Positions 5,492 to 5,941 of a stretch of 5,941 nucleotides of DNA are shown piece after piece (positions within the stretch are counted from its first letter, which is position 1; every line of letters begins with the position of its first letter). Origin of the DNA: Acidobacteriota bacterium (lineage in GTDB: Bacteria > Acidobacteriota > Terriglobia > Terriglobales > Acidobacteriaceae). The notes beneath the pieces are model-generated. The model ran no database searches. It was not told where the DNA came from and saw nothing but the letters and a program-made list of their open reading frames with translations. The DNA lies in assembly GCA_021802085.1 (NCBI GenBank), contig JAKAAZ010000214.1:1-5941 (forward strand), given 5' to 3'. The position numbers and the translations under genes were made by a program.

Positions 5492-5941
5492 CTACAGATC
5501 CTGCGCTTGTTCTGCGCGCGGTAAGGTTTCGGCAGGGTGGAAGCGGCGCAGGAAGAAGCCGAGCGAGCCGCCCTGCAGCACCACCGAGAACACCACCACA
5601 ATGTAGGTCGTGGCAAGTATCCAGTCGCGGCCGTCGGTCAGTGGCAGCGCCAGAGCCAGCGCCAGCGACAGTCCGCCGTGCAGCCCGCCCCAGGTAAGCA
5701 CCAGCACCGAGCTTCGATGGTCGCGCCCGACGAGCCGCAGCCCTCGCAGGACCAGCGCAACTACGGCGACGCGAATAGCCAGCACAGCGACAATCGCGGT
5801 CGCGCCCGATCCCAGCAATGGCCAATGAAACGGAATGGCCAGCACCTCCAGACCGAGCAGCACGAAGAGGACGCCGTTCTGCACCTCATCGACCATCTTC
5901 CAGAACTCTTCCATCCTTTCATGCGCAATCAGCTCGGCGGG
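5492..5941 (-). CDS. CPA1-type Na+/H+ antiporter, C-terminal part (cut by window edge)
   Basis: The 149 visible residues are the C-terminal third of a cation:proton antiporter of the NhaP/CPA1 family, an inner-membrane exchanger used in pH and sodium homeostasis. Counting from the window edge, hydrophobic segments lie at about 20-38 (VQNGVLFVLLGLEVLAIPF), 47-66, 79-101 and 108-130. The family motif WGGL-x-GG-x-SLALAL is at 84-97, and the chain ends in LGFFLRRF plus a short polar tail. The reading frame is open to base 5941, so the true start lies outside the window; the ATG at 5914 is internal. One oddity is His88, where most CPA1 members have arginine (GGLRG). Third codon positions are strongly G/C, as in the phosphorylase gene, and unlike the ATPase/TOPRIM pair it converges on. 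Family assignment is confident; ion specificity is not determinable. Confidence 0.88.
   Translation of the reverse strand, partial: PAELIAHERMEEFWKMVDEVQNGVLFVLLGLEVLAIPFHWPLLGSGATAIVAVLAIRVAVVALVLRGLRLVGRDHRSSVLVLTWGGLHGGLSLALALALPLTDGRDWILATTYIVVVFSVVLQGGSLGFFLRRFHPAETLPRAEQAQDL

Noticed and set aside
5643..5669. Short GCCAGC-type tandem pattern
   Set aside because: It is codon repetition for the SLALALAL membrane segment of the antiporter, not a separate repeat element.

Overview
The window looks like a chromosomal segment of a moderately GC-rich bacterium, most likely an acidobacterium (Terriglobia/Koribacter-like). That placement is an inference from three things: the GAF-fused short-type glycogen phosphorylase, a DUF2934 protein beside it, and intergenic repeats ending in a GAATTTCCCC-CATCTC core. 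No rRNA, tRNA, CRISPR array or transposase gene is visible.

Layout. Bases 1-488 hold no convincing gene, but contain one copy of a dispersed intergenic repeat. Next comes a large plus-strand gene (489-3149) for an alpha-glucan (glycogen) phosphorylase with a PtsP-like GAF sensor domain at its N-terminus. Convergent to it, 17 bases away, is a 74-codon DUF2934 protein with a Lys/Ala-rich tail (3167-3391, minus). A 329-base divergent intergenic region follows. It carries a second repeat copy with near-perfect inverted ends (about 3523-3607), an adjoining 24-base near-palindrome, and a consensus TATAAT placed so that the next gene is probably transcribed without a leader.

Bases 3721-5362 hold a tightly coupled two-gene unit with an 8-base overlap: a stand-alone AAA/ABC-type ATPase (365 aa) and a small protein with a TOPRIM-like acidic pattern (183 aa). 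Their codon use is visibly less GC-biased than that of the genes on either side. The arrangement resembles ATPase plus TOPRIM nuclease defence systems (OLD, Gabija, PARIS) without clearly being one of them, and it is the best candidate here for an undescribed system. At the right edge, the C-terminal part of a CPA1-type Na+/H+ antiporter runs in on the minus strand (5492-5941) and is cut by the window end.

How the genes relate. The phosphorylase, probably the DUF2934 protein, and the antiporter look like resident housekeeping or stress genes. The ATPase/TOPRIM pair looks like an accessory insertion between them. The GAF domain suggests that glycogen breakdown is tied to a small-molecule signal, possibly nitrogen status as in PtsP; that is a hypothesis, not something the sequence proves.
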